In this document: positions 11,569 to 21,635 of the stretch, piece by piece
How positions within the stretch are numbered: position 1 is the stretch's first letter
How the letters are laid out: the number at the start of each line of letters is the position of its first letter
Origin: Candidatus Omnitrophota bacterium
GTDB taxonomy: Bacteria; Omnitrophota; Gorgyraeia; Gygaellales; JAQTUX01
Length of the DNA stretch: 64,000 nt
Assembly: GCA_028707125.1 (NCBI GenBank)
Contig: JAQTUX010000002.1
Location: 1-64,000, forward strand
Direction: 5' to 3'
Notes under the pieces: model-generated
Database searches by the model: none
Told to the model about the DNA's origin: nothing
What the model saw: the letters and a program-made list of their open reading frames with translations, nothing else
Translations under genes and position numbers: made by a program

Positions 11569-12720
11569 TTATCTCTTGGCTTCCTTTATCAGTTGCAGCG
11601 CGATGATGTTCCTCTGTATCTGGTTGGTGCCTTCGTAGATCTGGGTGATCTTGGCATCGCGCATATGCTTCTCCACGGGGTATTCCTTCATGTATCCATA
11701 ACCGCCCAGTATCTGAACGGCGTCGGTAGTCACCTTCATTGCCACGTCGGAAGCGAACAGCTTTGCCATGGCGGATTCCTTTGATACGTTCTTCACCCCG
11801 GCGTCCACGTGGCGGGCGACAGAATAGACCAGCGCCCGGGCCGCCTCAACCTCCGTCGCCATATCCGCCAGCATCCATTGTATGCCCTGAAACGACGCTA
11901 TTGACTTGCCGAACTGCTCTCTTTCCGTGGAGTATTTTACCGCCTCATCCAAAGCCCCCTGCGCTATGCCTAATGCCTGGGCCGCGACCCCGGGCCGCGA
12001 TTTATCAAATGTATGCATTGTCACTATAAACCCCATACCCTCCTTGCTTAAGAGATTAGCCGCGGGTATTTTGCAATCGGTAAAGACAAGCTCTCTGGTC
12101 GCCGAAGCCCTGATGCCGAGCTTATCTTCTTTTTTGCCGAATGTGAACCCGGGCGTGCCTTTTTCAACGATGAAGGCGGAGGCGCCTCTGGCGCCCTTTG
12201 CCTTGTCCGTCATGGCAATGATCACGTATATCTCTGCCTCGCCGCCGTTGGTAATAAAATGCTTTGTGCCGTTCAATATATAGTGATCTCCGGATTTCTT
12301 AGCCGTGGTCTGTATGGCAGAGGCATCTGAACCGGCTGCCGGCTCAGTGATACCGAAAGCAGCGATCTTCTCGCCCTTTGCCAGAGGAGGCAGGTATTTT
12401 TTCTTCTGTTCATCCGTGCCAAAGAGGATGATGGGGAACGTCCCCAGCGCTGAAGCGGCATAGCATACAGATATGCCGCCGCAGGCGCGGGACAATTCTT
12501 CGGTGGCGATACAAAGGTCCAATACGCCTCCGCCCATGCCCCCGTACTCTGCCGGGATAAATATGGCAAAAAGGTCCGACTGCGCCAGGATCTTCATCAT
12601 ATCCCAGGGGAACTCCTCCGAGGCGTCATACTTTGCCGCTACCGGCTTGATCTTATCCCGCGCTATCTGCCTGCAGAGGTCCCTTATCATTTTCTGTTCT
12701 TCGGTCAAAAGATAATCCAT
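11569..12720 (-). CDS. Acyl-CoA dehydrogenase
   Basis: FAD-dependent acyl-CoA dehydrogenase of 383 residues, predicted to oxidise a short acyl-CoA (or run in reverse as an enoyl-CoA reductase) with the ETF encoded downstream. The FAD-binding AFGITEPAAGSDASA block (about 125-140), the GTKHFITNGG segment (about 151-160) and the C-terminal IYEGTNQIQRN (about 362-372) with the likely catalytic glutamate are present. The ATG has GGAG five bases upstream. The linked ferredoxin-type EtfA suggests a bifurcating Bcd/CarC-type complex. Substrate cannot be told from sequence. Confidence 0.94.
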   Translation of the reverse strand: MDYLLTEEQKMIRDLCRQIARDKIKPVAAKYDASEEFPWDMMKILAQSDLFAIFIPAEYGGMGGGVLDLCIATEELSRACGGISVCYAASALGTFPIILFGTDEQKKKYLPPLAKGEKIAAFGITEPAAGSDASAIQTTAKKSGDHYILNGTKHFITNGGEAEIYVIIAMTDKAKGARGASAFIVEKGTPGFTFGKKEDKLGIRASATRELVFTDCKIPAANLLSKEGMGFIVTMHTFDKSRPGVAAQALGIAQGALDEAVKYSTEREQFGKSIASFQGIQWMLADMATEVEAARALVYSVARHVDAGVKNVSKESAMAKLFASDVAMKVTTDAVQILGGYGYMKEYPVEKHMRDAKITQIYEGTNQIQRNIIALQLIKEAKR

Positions 12721-12731
12721 TTCTCTCCTCT

Positions 12732-13187
12732 CTATTTTAGGTTTCTGATCACTGCCGTCTCTTTACAATTGGGGAACTTCGGGCAATCGCAGCACTCCGC
12801 CCATATTTTATGCGGGAGTTTTGATTTGTCAATAGGCCTGAACTCAAACTTCTTAAAAAACCCCGGGCAATACGTAAGCGCGAATATCTTTTTTGCCTTA
12901 AGCAGGCGCGCCTCTTCAAGGCAGGCGGAAAGAAGCCCCCTGCCTATGCCGCTGCCGTGCCTTTTCTTCTCAACCGCCAGCGACTTGATCTCAGCCATCC
13001 CCTCCCAGCCGACTATGTGCAAGGCGCAGCAGCCGATGACCCTGCCTCTTTCAACGCGCACAAAAAAATCCCTTATGTTCTCGTATAGCTCGTTAAGCGA
13101 ACGCGGCAGCATCATATCACGTTCGGCAAAGGAATTTATCAGCCGCTGAATCTGCTTCACGTCGTTTATGGTGGCTTTGCGTATCAT
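12732..13187 (-). CDS. GNAT N-acetyltransferase, N-acetylglutamate synthase-like
   Basis: A 151-residue single-domain acetyltransferase. The acetyl-CoA loop is at about residues 76-82 (HGSGIGR) and the N-terminal PRSLNELYENIRDFFV segment and FKKFEFRP near 112 recall the ArgA-type GNAT domain that acetylates glutamate in arginine synthesis. The C-terminus adds a Cys-rich CCDCPKFPNC stretch, also seen in that group, that could bind metal. No arginine genes are nearby, so the role is tentative. It lies between glgC and the dehydrogenase gene. Confidence 0.75.
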   Translation of the reverse strand: MIRKATINDVKQIQRLINSFAERDMMLPRSLNELYENIRDFFVRVERGRVIGCCALHIVGWEGMAEIKSLAVEKKRHGSGIGRGLLSACLEEARLLKAKKIFALTYCPGFFKKFEFRPIDKSKLPHKIWAECCDCPKFPNCKETAVIRNLK

Positions 13188-13204
13188 CCTATGCTCTTTC
13201 TCCT

Positions 13205-13274
13205 CTACAGGCTTACGCCTGTAGTATCCCTATTCTACTATAGAAGATTGGATTCCCCACACGTAAGTGTGGGG
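13205..13274 (-). repeat. Paired-hairpin REP-like repeat, copy 2
   Basis: Hairpin A 13205-13224 and hairpin B 13255-13274 with arms identical to copy 1 but a 30-bp spacer. Hairpin B begins on the base directly after the glgC stop codon. Confidence 0.85.
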
Positions 13275-14489
13275 TTATTTGATCTCCATACCCTTAGCAA
13301 CTACCACAATCCCTGAATCAGTAACCGTGAATCTCTTCATATCCTCTTTTATATCATAACCGATCACCGAATTAGGAGCGATGCGCGCGTCCTTGTCAAT
13401 GATCGCCCTCTTTATCTTCGCGTACCTTCCCACGTCCACGCCTTCCATCAGAATAGAATCATAAACCTCTGAATAGCTGTTTATCCTCACGTTGGGCGAA
13501 AGCACCGAATGCTGGACCCTGCCGCCGCTTATGACGCAGCCGCTGGACACCAGAGAATCCAGGACAACGCCTACCCTTTTCTTGTCCTCTTCGCCGCTGA
13601 ACACCGTCTTTACCGGCGGGCACTGCTCCTGGTATGTCCTTACAGGCCATTCCTTATCGTAGAGATTGAACAGCGGGCTGACCTCCACCAGGTCCATGTT
13701 CGCGTCATAATAGGCGTCTATGGTGCCGATGTCCCTCCAGTACTGCGCCTCTCTTTTATTTTCATCGCGGAAATTGTAGGCGAATACGCTCAGGCCCTTG
13801 TTTAACATCAACGGTATTATGTCCCTGCCGAAATCGTGCTGTGAATGCCTGTCCGCGTCTTCCCTTAACACCTCTTCCAGTACGCGGGCGTTAAATATGT
13901 AAATACCCATGGAAGCGAAAACCTTCTTATCCCCGACCTCCGCCTTGGACGGCTTCTCCCTGAAGCCCTTGACCCTGCCGGAGGCGTCAACATCAATAAT
14001 GCCGAATTGTCCGGCTATATCCGCGGGTATCTCTACTATGCCGACAGTGAGGTCGGCGTTATGCTCGCGGTGATAGTTGATCATATTGTAATAATTCATC
14101 TTGTAGATGTGGTCGCCGGCAAGTATCACCACCTCGTCCGGCTGTTCGCCCTCTATCACATTTATATTCTGGTATATGGCGTCTGCCGTGCCTAAATACC
14201 AGGACTCGCCGACCCGCTGCTGCGCGGGAAGCAGCTCAACAAACTCCCCGAGCTCCGCGGGCATTATGTTCCAGCCCATCCTTATATGCCTTTGAAGGGA
14301 AGCGGATTTATATTGCGTCAATACATAGACCTTCTTCAGGCCGGAGTTCACGCAGTTGGACAACGTGAAATCTATGATCCTGTAGATGCCGCCGAAAGGC
14401 ACGGCCGGTTTAGTGCGATCCTTGGTAAGCGGCAGCAGCCGCTCCCCCTTGCCGCCGGCCATTATAAAGGTGATCACCTTCTTGCTCAT
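13275..14489 (-). CDS. glgC: Glucose-1-phosphate adenylyltransferase
   Basis: Makes ADP-glucose, the first committed step of glycogen synthesis. The 404-residue sequence has the nucleotide loop GGKGERLLPLTKDRTKPAVP (about 12-31), the YLGTADAIYQN substrate block near 97, AGDHIYKMNY near 123, and a C-terminal left-handed beta-helix region with hexapeptide-like repeats from about 300. Length and motifs agree with bacterial GlgC. No glgA is in the window. The stop is followed at once by a repeat hairpin. Confidence 0.97.
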   Translation of the reverse strand: MSKKVITFIMAGGKGERLLPLTKDRTKPAVPFGGIYRIIDFTLSNCVNSGLKKVYVLTQYKSASLQRHIRMGWNIMPAELGEFVELLPAQQRVGESWYLGTADAIYQNINVIEGEQPDEVVILAGDHIYKMNYYNMINYHREHNADLTVGIVEIPADIAGQFGIIDVDASGRVKGFREKPSKAEVGDKKVFASMGIYIFNARVLEEVLREDADRHSQHDFGRDIIPLMLNKGLSVFAYNFRDENKREAQYWRDIGTIDAYYDANMDLVEVSPLFNLYDKEWPVRTYQEQCPPVKTVFSGEEDKKRVGVVLDSLVSSGCVISGGRVQHSVLSPNVRINSYSEVYDSILMEGVDVGRYAKIKRAIIDKDARIAPNSVIGYDIKEDMKRFTVTDSGIVVVAKGMEIK

Positions 14490-14550
14490 AATCTTCTATT
14501 TTATTATAATTCTGCCTTATCTTCAATAACTTTATGCGCCAAGGGCATAA

Positions 14551-15576
14551 TTATAATTGCTCAACGCCGTATCCTTTCTGTTCCAATAATTTGACGATGC
14601 CTCTCTCTCCTACCAGATGGCCCGCGCCCACGATCACAAAATGGGTCTCGCCGCTGTTTAAGAACCCCTCTATCCTGGAAGCCATGTTCTTATTTCTTTC
14701 AAAAAACATCTTTTCGTAAACCGGCTCGAACTCCGGGTGCCCTGACAGCTCCGCGAACATTATCTCTTCAAGCGAACGGGTATCCCCGGAGAGCCAGGCA
14801 TCCATTATCCTGCCCATCTCGCTCTCAAGGGTACTCAGCTCTAATATCGTGGACGATAAAAACAGCTCCTGCAGTTCGTCTGAAAATGAATTTAAAAGCT
14901 TGACCTGAAAATCAAAGGTCTCAAGTTCGACTATCTTTTTGACGCCCCTTGCCTTATTGAGAAAATGCATGTCAACCCCGTCTTCAGGGTTAAATCCCAG
15001 CTTTTGGAATTCAAGCCCGATTATGGTCAGGGCGCAAAGCCAGGGTTTAAAGATCTCGAACTGCTCCATATCCAGCCCGAATTCCTTAAGCTTTGCCGCT
15101 GTTGCATTATAGACATCCGCAGATATCTCCTGTTTAAGAGTGCGCCCCGGAGGGTAAACGGCGCTCTCCATGGTGATCCTTTGTATCTCAACCGGGTCAA
15201 TATTAAGGACGTCCACCTCTACCGCTAAAACCCCCGCCCTGTCAAAAGCGCCTTCTATCTCTCTGTCCAGAGGATAGATCTCCTTTTTCGCGAAATGCAC
15301 GGAACCCAGGATATAACAAGTATCGCTGCCTGAAGAGGCCTTCCAGAGAAAATGTTTACCTGTTGATGGGGCGGCGCTGCCCTCCTGCGCGATCTCGTCG
15401 TTAAAGACCGTTACCTCTGTCCCGCCGATGTCCACCTTTGTATAACTGTCTGTTCTTTCTACTATATCTCCTTCTATCTCGGCGCCTGACTTAAGGATAA
15501 ACTTATCGGCAGATGCGGGCCAGGAGAATAAAAGTAAAACAGCTGCGGCCGCAATATACCTCCTAAGTATTTTCAA
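14551..15576 (-). CDS. Secreted TraB/GumN family protein
   Basis: A 341-residue protein with an N-terminal signal peptide (about 1-23). Residues 24-60 form a small KSGAEIEGDIVE domain of a type found in exported proteins, then the TraB/GumN domain begins with KASSGSDTCYILGSVHFAKKE-like sequence near 77 and ends with IVGAGHLVGERG near 315; the GSVH and GAGH motifs carry the conserved glycine/histidine residues that are proposed to bind metal. Biochemical role of the family is poorly defined (protease-like activity has been suggested). The start overlaps the ATPase gene upstream by 14 bp, so it may be the last gene of the transporter operon. Confidence 0.85.
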   Translation of the reverse strand: MKILRRYIAAAAVLLLFSWPASADKFILKSGAEIEGDIVERTDSYTKVDIGGTEVTVFNDEIAQEGSAAPSTGKHFLWKASSGSDTCYILGSVHFAKKEIYPLDREIEGAFDRAGVLAVEVDVLNIDPVEIQRITMESAVYPPGRTLKQEISADVYNATAAKLKEFGLDMEQFEIFKPWLCALTIIGLEFQKLGFNPEDGVDMHFLNKARGVKKIVELETFDFQVKLLNSFSDELQELFLSSTILELSTLESEMGRIMDAWLSGDTRSLEEIMFAELSGHPEFEPVYEKMFFERNKNMASRIEGFLNSGETHFVIVGAGHLVGERGIVKLLEQKGYGVEQL

Positions 15577-16324
15577 ATTTCACCTCCCTGATTAAACTGC
15601 GTGTGTATGGATGCTGAGGCTGCGAGACCACTATATCGCTGGCGCCCTCCTCTACGATCTTACCTCTATACATGACCAGTATCTTCTCTGACAAGCGCTT
15701 CACCAGCGCTATATTGTGTGAAATGAACAGAAAAGAAATGGAGAACCTCTCCCTTAGATCAAGCAAGAGATGCAGGATCTGCCGCTGGATGGTCAGGTCC
15801 AGCGCGGAAAGCGGCTCATCCAAAACAAGAAGTTTCGGACGAGACGCCAGCGCGCGGGCAATGCAGATCCTCTGCCTCTGCCCCTGGCTTAATTCATCCG
15901 GGTATCTGGAAAGCGCGCCCTCATCCATCTGGCAGAGATCGAGCAATCTCTTCATCTCCCCAACGACTTGCTCACTGGGTACGATCCGGTGTATCAATAG
16001 CGGCTCTGACAGGATGTCCCTTACCTTCATCAAGGGATCGAGGCTGTTGTAGGGATTCTGGAACACGACCTGCGCGTCTTTGCGCGGGTTAGCGATGCTG
16101 CGCGGATCAAAATTCACCTCGCCTGAAGTGGGGGCGATGATCTTCAAAATGAGCTTTGCCAGCGTTGTCTTGCCGCAGCCCGACTCTCCCACAAGACCCA
16201 CCGATTCATTTTCATTAATGACAAAACTCACTCCGTCAACCGCCGTTACCTGCCTTGAGCCGGCGCTAAACGGCCCCGCCTCTATCATAAAATATTTTTT
16301 CAGGTCCTTTATCTGCGCGATCAT
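15563..16324 (-). CDS. Peptide ABC transporter ATP-binding protein (OppF/DppF type)
   Basis: 253-residue ATPase with Walker A GESGCGKTT at about 44-52, signature LSQGQRQRI near 145 and Walker B LLVLDEPLSAL near 166, ending in the YRGKIVEEGA segment and QHPYTRSLI typical of the Opp/Dpp ATPases. It would pair with the second ATPase gene upstream to power peptide uptake. Shares ATGA with the upstream gene. It is about 70 residues shorter than many OppF proteins, lacking most of the C-terminal extension. Confidence 0.93.
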   Translation of the reverse strand: MIAQIKDLKKYFMIEAGPFSAGSRQVTAVDGVSFVINENESVGLVGESGCGKTTLAKLILKIIAPTSGEVNFDPRSIANPRKDAQVVFQNPYNSLDPLMKVRDILSEPLLIHRIVPSEQVVGEMKRLLDLCQMDEGALSRYPDELSQGQRQRICIARALASRPKLLVLDEPLSALDLTIQRQILHLLLDLRERFSISFLFISHNIALVKRLSEKILVMYRGKIVEEGASDIVVSQPQHPYTRSLIREVKFENT

Positions 16325-17115
16325 AAAACCGCCAGCTCCTCATACGCGCTGATCAGCTCCCGGGTGTGCGCGTGCTTCGGGCTGGAAAAGATCTGCTCTC
16401 TGCCGCCCGACTCCACTATCTCTCCCCTGTACATTATCGCCACATCATCCGCTATCTTACGCACAATGGACAGATCGTGGGTTATGAATAGAACGGAAAA
16501 TCCGAATTTATTTTTCAGGTCAAGCAAAAGGCGCAATATCTCTGACTGGGTATTAACGTCAAGCGCGGTGGTCGGCTCGTCCGCGATGAGAAGTTTGGGG
16601 CTGCTTGCCAGCGCCGTAGCTATCATCGCCCTCTGGTTCATCCCTCCGGAAAGCTGATGAGGATACTGCCCGAACACGTCTTCCGGACGCGGCATCCTCG
16701 CCATCCTGAGAAGTTCAATGGCCCTCTTTCTTGTCTCGGCCCTGTCTGTCTTCTGGTGGAACGCCACGCATTCGCCGACCTGCTCTCCGATGGATAATAC
16801 CGGGTTAAGATACGCTGCCGGCTCCTGAAAAATATAAGAGATCTCGCTGCCCCTCAATTCCTGCAAGCGTTGCCGGCTCAGGGAAAATATATCTAAGCCG
16901 TCAAAATATACCCTGCCTCTGATGATCCTCGCCGAGGGCGGAAGGATATTGGTGATGGAAAGGGCTGTGATGGTCTTGCCCGAGCCGCTCTCTCCGGCAA
17001 GGGCGAATATGGAGCGCGGCCTGACAGCAAGGGTGGCCTCCCTGACCGCTGAGATCACCTTATCCCCTATCCGGATATCTACCTTAAGCCCCTCTATCCT
17101 GAGCAGATCTTCCAA
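16321..17115 (-). CDS. Peptide ABC transporter ATP-binding protein (OppD/DppD type)
   Basis: 264-residue ATPase with Walker A GESGSGKTI at about 41-49, signature LSGGMNQRA near 159 (the M is typical for OppD/DppD) and Walker B LLIADEPTTALD near 178. The usual Cys-containing C-terminal cluster of OppD is not evident, and the protein stops soon after AHTRELISA. Overlaps the downstream ATPase gene by 4 bp and directly follows the permease gene. Confidence 0.93.
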   Translation of the reverse strand: MEDLLRIEGLKVDIRIGDKVISAVREATLAVRPRSIFALAGESGSGKTITALSITNILPPSARIIRGRVYFDGLDIFSLSRQRLQELRGSEISYIFQEPAAYLNPVLSIGEQVGECVAFHQKTDRAETRKRAIELLRMARMPRPEDVFGQYPHQLSGGMNQRAMIATALASSPKLLIADEPTTALDVNTQSEILRLLLDLKNKFGFSVLFITHDLSIVRKIADDVAIMYRGEIVESGGREQIFSSPKHAHTRELISAYEELAVL

Positions 17116-17910
17116 TCAGGACCTCCCCCTTAAACCCTCTCCGATAAAATTAAATCCCAGTATAGTCAGCAGTATCGCCATACCGGGGAATAACATCAAC
17201 CACCATGCCACGCCCAAAGTTGACTTTGCCTCTATAAGCATATTGCCCCAGCTGGGCGTGGGCGGCTGAACGCCTAAGCCGAGAAAACTTAAAGACGACT
17301 CAAGAAGTATGGCGGCGGAAATGCCTAAGATAGCGCTTACCAGCACCGGGCCTATGGCGTTAGGTATAAGATGCCGGAAGATGATCCTGAAGTTGGAGGC
17401 CCCTATTGCCACCTCTGCCTGTATAAACTCCCTGTGCCTCAAGGACAGGATCTCCGCCCGGATAAGGCGGGCAGTGCCCATCCAGCTGGTAATGCCGATT
17501 ATGAACATTATATTGAATATTGACGGTTCAAGCAGAGCCACGACGCTCAGTATCAGGAAAAAAGCGGGAAAGCACAACATTATATCCGTGAAACGCATTA
17601 TCAGCGAATCCAGCCAGCCGCCGTAAAACCCGGAAATAGAGCCCAGCATCACCCCGATCAACACCGCGATACCCACCGCGATAAAACCTATGGAAAGCGA
17701 GATGCGCGCGCCGAAAACCATACGGCTGAATATGTCCCTGCCCAGCGAATCCGTGCCGAAGATGTGCGCCTTTGAAGGCGACATAAGCAGGTTATCGGCG
17801 TCTATGCTGCCCGGGTCATAAGGCGCGACCGCGGGCGCGAATATTGCCAGGATGGCGAAGAGGGAGATTATTATGGCCCCGGCTATAAACAAACCTTTGT
17901 TTTCTCTCAT
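17116..17910 (-). CDS. Peptide ABC transporter permease (DppC type)
   Basis: Inner-membrane permease of 264 residues with an N-terminal transmembrane segment, the FGTDSLGRDIFSRMVFG block near 53 that marks the OppC/DppC family, and the EAA loop EVAIGASNFRIIFRHLIPN near 165-185. About six membrane segments. Follows the DppB-type gene without a gap. Confidence 0.94.
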   Translation of the reverse strand: MRENKGLFIAGAIIISLFAILAIFAPAVAPYDPGSIDADNLLMSPSKAHIFGTDSLGRDIFSRMVFGARISLSIGFIAVGIAVLIGVMLGSISGFYGGWLDSLIMRFTDIMLCFPAFFLILSVVALLEPSIFNIMFIIGITSWMGTARLIRAEILSLRHREFIQAEVAIGASNFRIIFRHLIPNAIGPVLVSAILGISAAILLESSLSFLGLGVQPPTPSWGNMLIEAKSTLGVAWWLMLFPGMAILLTILGFNFIGEGLRGRS

Positions 17911-18888
17911 CTATATTTTCTTATACCTGATCCTCGGGTCAACGCAGGCGTAAGAGATATCAGCCAGCATATTGCCCAGCAGGGTCAGGATAGAGGTTAT
18001 TACAAGCTCCGCCATGATCAAAGGATAATCCCTGCTCATTACCGCCTCAAAAAAGAGTTTGCCTAAACCCGGGATGCCGAACACGCTTTCCAGGATCACG
18101 CTGCCGCCTAAAAGCCCGGGCACTGAAAGCCCCAATATTGTCACCACCGGCAACAGCGCGTTCTTCATCGCGTGCTTGTAGATCACCACTTTCTCGGGCA
18201 GCCCTTTAGCCCTTGCCGTATAAATATAGGGCATCTTCAACTCGCGTATCATATTCTGCCTCATATAACGGCTCATCCCTGCCAGGCCGCCGAACGCGGA
18301 AACGAACACAGGCAGGACAAGATGGCTGGACATATCAATAAGTTTTCCCGGCCAGCTCAGATACTCAAAGTTCAACGACTTCAGCCCTGATATGGGAAAC
18401 CAATGCATCTTCACGCCAAAAAAGTCCATCAGCGCCAGCGCCAGCCAAAATGACGGCATGGCAAATCCCACAAAAACAAACACGGTAAAGAATTTATCAT
18501 ACAGCGTATTCTGCCGCACCGCGCTGCTTATGCCTATGGGAAGCGCGGCCGCCAAGATCAGGCATATTGCCAGTATGTTTATCGCCAGTGTTATGCCTAC
18601 GCGCTCCTTTATCTTGTCCATTACCGGCCTTGAATCCAGGAACGACCTGCCGAAATCAAGCTTGGCAACCCGCTTGAACCAGTCCACATACTGGATATGA
18701 AGCGGCTTGTCCAGGCCATAGAGCCGCTCCAGTTTCTGCCTGACTTCGGGAGAGAATTTCGGGTTCATCGCCTCGGTCATCGTGGTGGGCTTGCCCGGCG
18801 CCAGGTGTATCACGGCAAAACTGATTACCGTGATCCCCAGCAGAAGCGGGATCATATGCAGCAACCTGCGTAATATATAAGCGATCAT
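17911..18888 (-). CDS. Peptide ABC transporter permease (DppB type)
   Basis: 325-residue inner-membrane permease beginning [18 protein letters not shown], the standard OppB/DppB start, with LAPGKPTT near 30 and the EAA loop [19 protein letters not shown] near 220-240. Forms the transport channel with the DppC-type protein. Overlaps the binding-protein gene by 4 bp. Confidence 0.95.
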   Translation of the reverse strand: MIAYILRRLLHMIPLLLGITVISFAVIHLAPGKPTTMTEAMNPKFSPEVRQKLERLYGLDKPLHIQYVDWFKRVAKLDFGRSFLDSRPVMDKIKERVGITLAINILAICLILAAALPIGISSAVRQNTLYDKFFTVFVFVGFAMPSFWLALALMDFFGVKMHWFPISGLKSLNFEYLSWPGKLIDMSSHLVLPVFVSAFGGLAGMSRYMRQNMIRELKMPYIYTARAKGLPEKVVIYKHAMKNALLPVVTILGLSVPGLLGGSVILESVFGIPGLGKLFFEAVMSRDYPLIMAELVITSILTLLGNMLADISYACVDPRIRYKKI

Positions 18889-20516
18889 TGCTTCATCCTG
18901 TATTTCTGCTCACTCAAAGGCACCCACCATTTGATAAAATTCCAGCCGATCCCCAAAGGCGCGGCCTCAACGCCCCTGAAGCGCTTATGAAGCGCCTGCA
19001 AAGAATCAGGCACGTAGAGGAACATATACGGCTGGTCGTCATAAATCATCTTGTGCGCCTTATGGTAATACCCTTTACGCTTATCTATGTCAAACTCGCG
19101 CCTGGCCTCATTCAGCAGGCGGTCAACCTCAGCGTTCTTATAGCCGATAAAATTGAATTCTCCTTCTCTGGTCTTGGAGGAATGCCAGATATCAAAGATA
19201 TCGGGTTCGCGGCCCAGCGACCACCCCAGGAGCACGGCGTCAAAATCACGCTTGTCAATATACTCCGCCAGCAGCACGCTCCATTCTATGACCTTGAGCT
19301 TCACCTTTACGCCTAACGGCTCAAGGCGCCTCTGGATTATTTCGGCAACGCGAATCCTCTGCTCATTGCCCTGATTAGTGATGATGGTGAACTCAAATAC
19401 CCTGCCGCCTTTGTCCAGCCAGCCGTCATTATCGCTATCATGCCAACCGGCTTCAGCCAACAGCTTCTTTGACATCGCGGGATCAAAGTGGCGCGCCAAC
19501 ACCTCCTTATTGTATGCCCATGATTCAGGGGCAAAAGGCCCGGTAGCCGGCCTGCCCAGCCCCAACAGCACGATCTTAATGATCTCATTCTTATCAACCG
19601 CGTAGTCCAGCGCCTGCCTCACCCTTACATCTTTGAATAGATCGTTGTTCAGATTATAACCTAAATAGGTAAAACCAAAACTGGGCAGGTTATATTTGGA
19701 GAAACGGCTCCGGAAAAACCCGGAATCCGTCTGCCTCCTGTACTGCAAAGGCGTCAGCCCGGCTGAATCTATGTTTTCCATCTGAAGCTCAAGGAATATC
19801 GTCGCCGTATCAGGGATGACCCTGTAGACATACCTGTCTATGAACGGCCTGCCTTCAAAGTATTCGCTGTTGGCTTCCAGCTCTATCCTGTCCTGCGTAA
19901 GCCATCTCTTGAACTTATAGGGGCCGGTGCCTACGGGGCGGCGGGAAAAATCAGATATGTCCAGGTCCTCATTCTTAAGCAGATGCTCCGGCATGATCCA
20001 CATACCCCAGCTGCTCAGGCCCGGAGAAAACGGCTCTTTGTATCTTACCCTCACCGTATGATCGTCAACCGCTTCCAGTTCAGCGACCTTCTCAAAGTCA
20101 CCGGAATAAGGCGTCTTGACTTTCGGGTCAACCAGCTTATTATAGGTAAATTCAACATCGCGGCTGGTGAATTCCCTGCCGTCATGCCACTTGACGCCGC
20201 GCCTTAAATGAAACACGATGGTCAGCCCCGCGTCAAGCACATCCCAGCTCTCTGCCAGGTCGCCGGTCAGTTTTATGTCTTTATCGTATTTAAGCAGGCC
20301 GTTAAAGATCAAGCCGCAGATCTCAGCGGAAGAGGAATCAGAGGCAAGTATGGGTATGAGCGTGCGCGCGTCGCCGATGGAAACGGAAACAAAGGCATCG
20401 CCTTGATCCCCGGCATAGCATACGGCGTTCAGAGAAAACAAAAGGACTATCGCTATCAGCAATAGTCCTCTAAAATCCTGCCTTGGGTTCCGGTTATTTT
20501 GCTTGCTCAGGCACAC
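18885..20516 (-). CDS. Peptide ABC transporter substrate-binding protein
   Basis: Family 5 extracellular solute-binding protein, about 540 residues, exported by a signal peptide (hydrophobic run at about 17-35 followed by CYAG). The [19 protein letters not shown] and [18 protein letters not shown] blocks are typical of DppA/OppA. It should capture peptides or similar solutes in the periplasm. The leftmost start is GTG and overlaps secG by 23 bp; the true start may be a few codons inside, since no strong ribosome site precedes the GTG. First gene of the transporter set behind pgk-tpiA-secG. Confidence 0.92.
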   Translation of the reverse strand: MCLSKQNNRNPRQDFRGLLLIAIVLLFSLNAVCYAGDQGDAFVSVSIGDARTLIPILASDSSSAEICGLIFNGLLKYDKDIKLTGDLAESWDVLDAGLTIVFHLRRGVKWHDGREFTSRDVEFTYNKLVDPKVKTPYSGDFEKVAELEAVDDHTVRVRYKEPFSPGLSSWGMWIMPEHLLKNEDLDISDFSRRPVGTGPYKFKRWLTQDRIELEANSEYFEGRPFIDRYVYRVIPDTATIFLELQMENIDSAGLTPLQYRRQTDSGFFRSRFSKYNLPSFGFTYLGYNLNNDLFKDVRVRQALDYAVDKNEIIKIVLLGLGRPATGPFAPESWAYNKEVLARHFDPAMSKKLLAEAGWHDSDNDGWLDKGGRVFEFTIITNQGNEQRIRVAEIIQRRLEPLGVKVKLKVIEWSVLLAEYIDKRDFDAVLLGWSLGREPDIFDIWHSSKTREGEFNFIGYKNAEVDRLLNEARREFDIDKRKGYYHKAHKMIYDDQPYMFLYVPDSLQALHKRFRGVEAAPLGIGWNFIKWWVPLSEQKYRMKQ

Positions 20517-20868
20517 TGGCTTGAGGTTGAGGAACGGGCTCTGCCTGCTCCTGAACGGCTGCCGGCGGCTGCGGCTTGCTTATATCCTGTATAGACGAAT
20601 CAGCCGCGGACGCTACCGAGGCAGCTGACTCCATAAGCGAACGGGACTGCCGCGCGGAAAGAAAGGCGATCACCAAAGAAGAACAGAGAAAGGCAGTGGC
20701 CAGGATAGCGGTGGTCTTGGCGATAAAAGAGCTGGTCTTTGTGCCGAAGATCGACTCCATGCCGGAAGCCATCTCAACAAGGCCGCCTCCTTTGCCCTGC
20801 TGGATAAGTATCACCGCTATCAACAATACGCATATGATCACGTGTAACGCGGTAAGTAATCCTAACAT
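20494..20868 (-). CDS. secG: Preprotein translocase subunit SecG
   Basis: Small inner-membrane subunit of the Sec translocon. Two transmembrane segments (about 3-22 and 52-70) flank the conserved IQQGKGGGL...GTK loop (about 22-46). The 124-residue length includes a Pro/Gln-rich tail after residue 85. Start overlaps the tpiA stop by one base (TAATG), so it is translationally coupled. The order pgk-tpiA-secG is common in bacteria. Confidence 0.95.
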   Translation of the reverse strand: MLGLLTALHVIICVLLIAVILIQQGKGGGLVEMASGMESIFGTKTSSFIAKTTAILATAFLCSSLVIAFLSARQSRSLMESAASVASAADSSIQDISKPQPPAAVQEQAEPVPQPQASVPEQAK

Positions 20869-21635
20869 TATTTACTCACTCCTCTTGAATTGTTGACTAT
20901 TGCCGCGAACGACTCTGCCTCAAGGCTGGCGCCTCCCACAAGCGCTCCGTCAATATCCGCTTGAGCCATTAACTCGCGCGCATTAGCCGGCTTAACGCTG
21001 CCTCCGTACTGAATACGCACGCTGCCGGCAACATCATCATTATACAACTTTGCCAGCAATTTGCGAATAAAATTATGCGCTTCCTGCGCCTGCTGCGGGG
21101 TGGCGGTCTTGCCTGTGCCTATCGCCCATACCGGCTCATAGGCAACCACAATTCCAGCCGCGTCTTCCGCGGAGATCCCATCAAAGGCGCCCTTTATATG
21201 GCTCTCTATGATGGCGAAGGTCTGGCCTTTTTCCCGCTGCGTGAGGTTCTCTCCCACGCAGGCAATAGGCGTAAGCCCTGCTTTCAATACCGCCTTCACC
21301 TTTTTGTTCACCGTCTGATCTGTTTCGGAAAAGAACTGCCGCCTTTCTGAATGCCCGACAATGATGAATTTTGCCCCGGCGTCCTTTAACATCGGCGCGG
21401 AAACCTCTCCCGTGAAAGCGCCGCTGTCTTCCCAATAGCAGTCCTGCGCTCCAACCTGTATGTTTGTCTCAAACAACGCCTCGGCAACCTCAGCCAGCGC
21501 CGTAAAAGGCGGACAGACCACCAGCTCTACTTCTTCCACGTCCAGAAGCTGCCGCTTAAGGTTATTCACCAGCTCAAGCGACTCGGCGATGGTCTTATTC
21601 AATTTCCAGTTACCGGCTATTATCGGCCTTCTCAT
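20868..21635 (-). CDS. tpiA: Triosephosphate isomerase
   Basis: Interconverts dihydroxyacetone phosphate and glyceraldehyde 3-phosphate. The 255-residue sequence has the substrate lysine in GNWKLNKT (K11), catalytic histidine in VGHSERRQ near 96, catalytic glutamate in AYEPVWAIGTGKTATP near 168, and the phosphate loop QYGGSVKP near 212. Overlaps pgk and secG by one base each. Confidence 0.97.
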   Translation of the reverse strand: MRRPIIAGNWKLNKTIAESLELVNNLKRQLLDVEEVELVVCPPFTALAEVAEALFETNIQVGAQDCYWEDSGAFTGEVSAPMLKDAGAKFIIVGHSERRQFFSETDQTVNKKVKAVLKAGLTPIACVGENLTQREKGQTFAIIESHIKGAFDGISAEDAAGIVVAYEPVWAIGTGKTATPQQAQEAHNFIRKLLAKLYNDDVAGSVRIQYGGSVKPANARELMAQADIDGALVGGASLEAESFAAIVNNSRGVSK

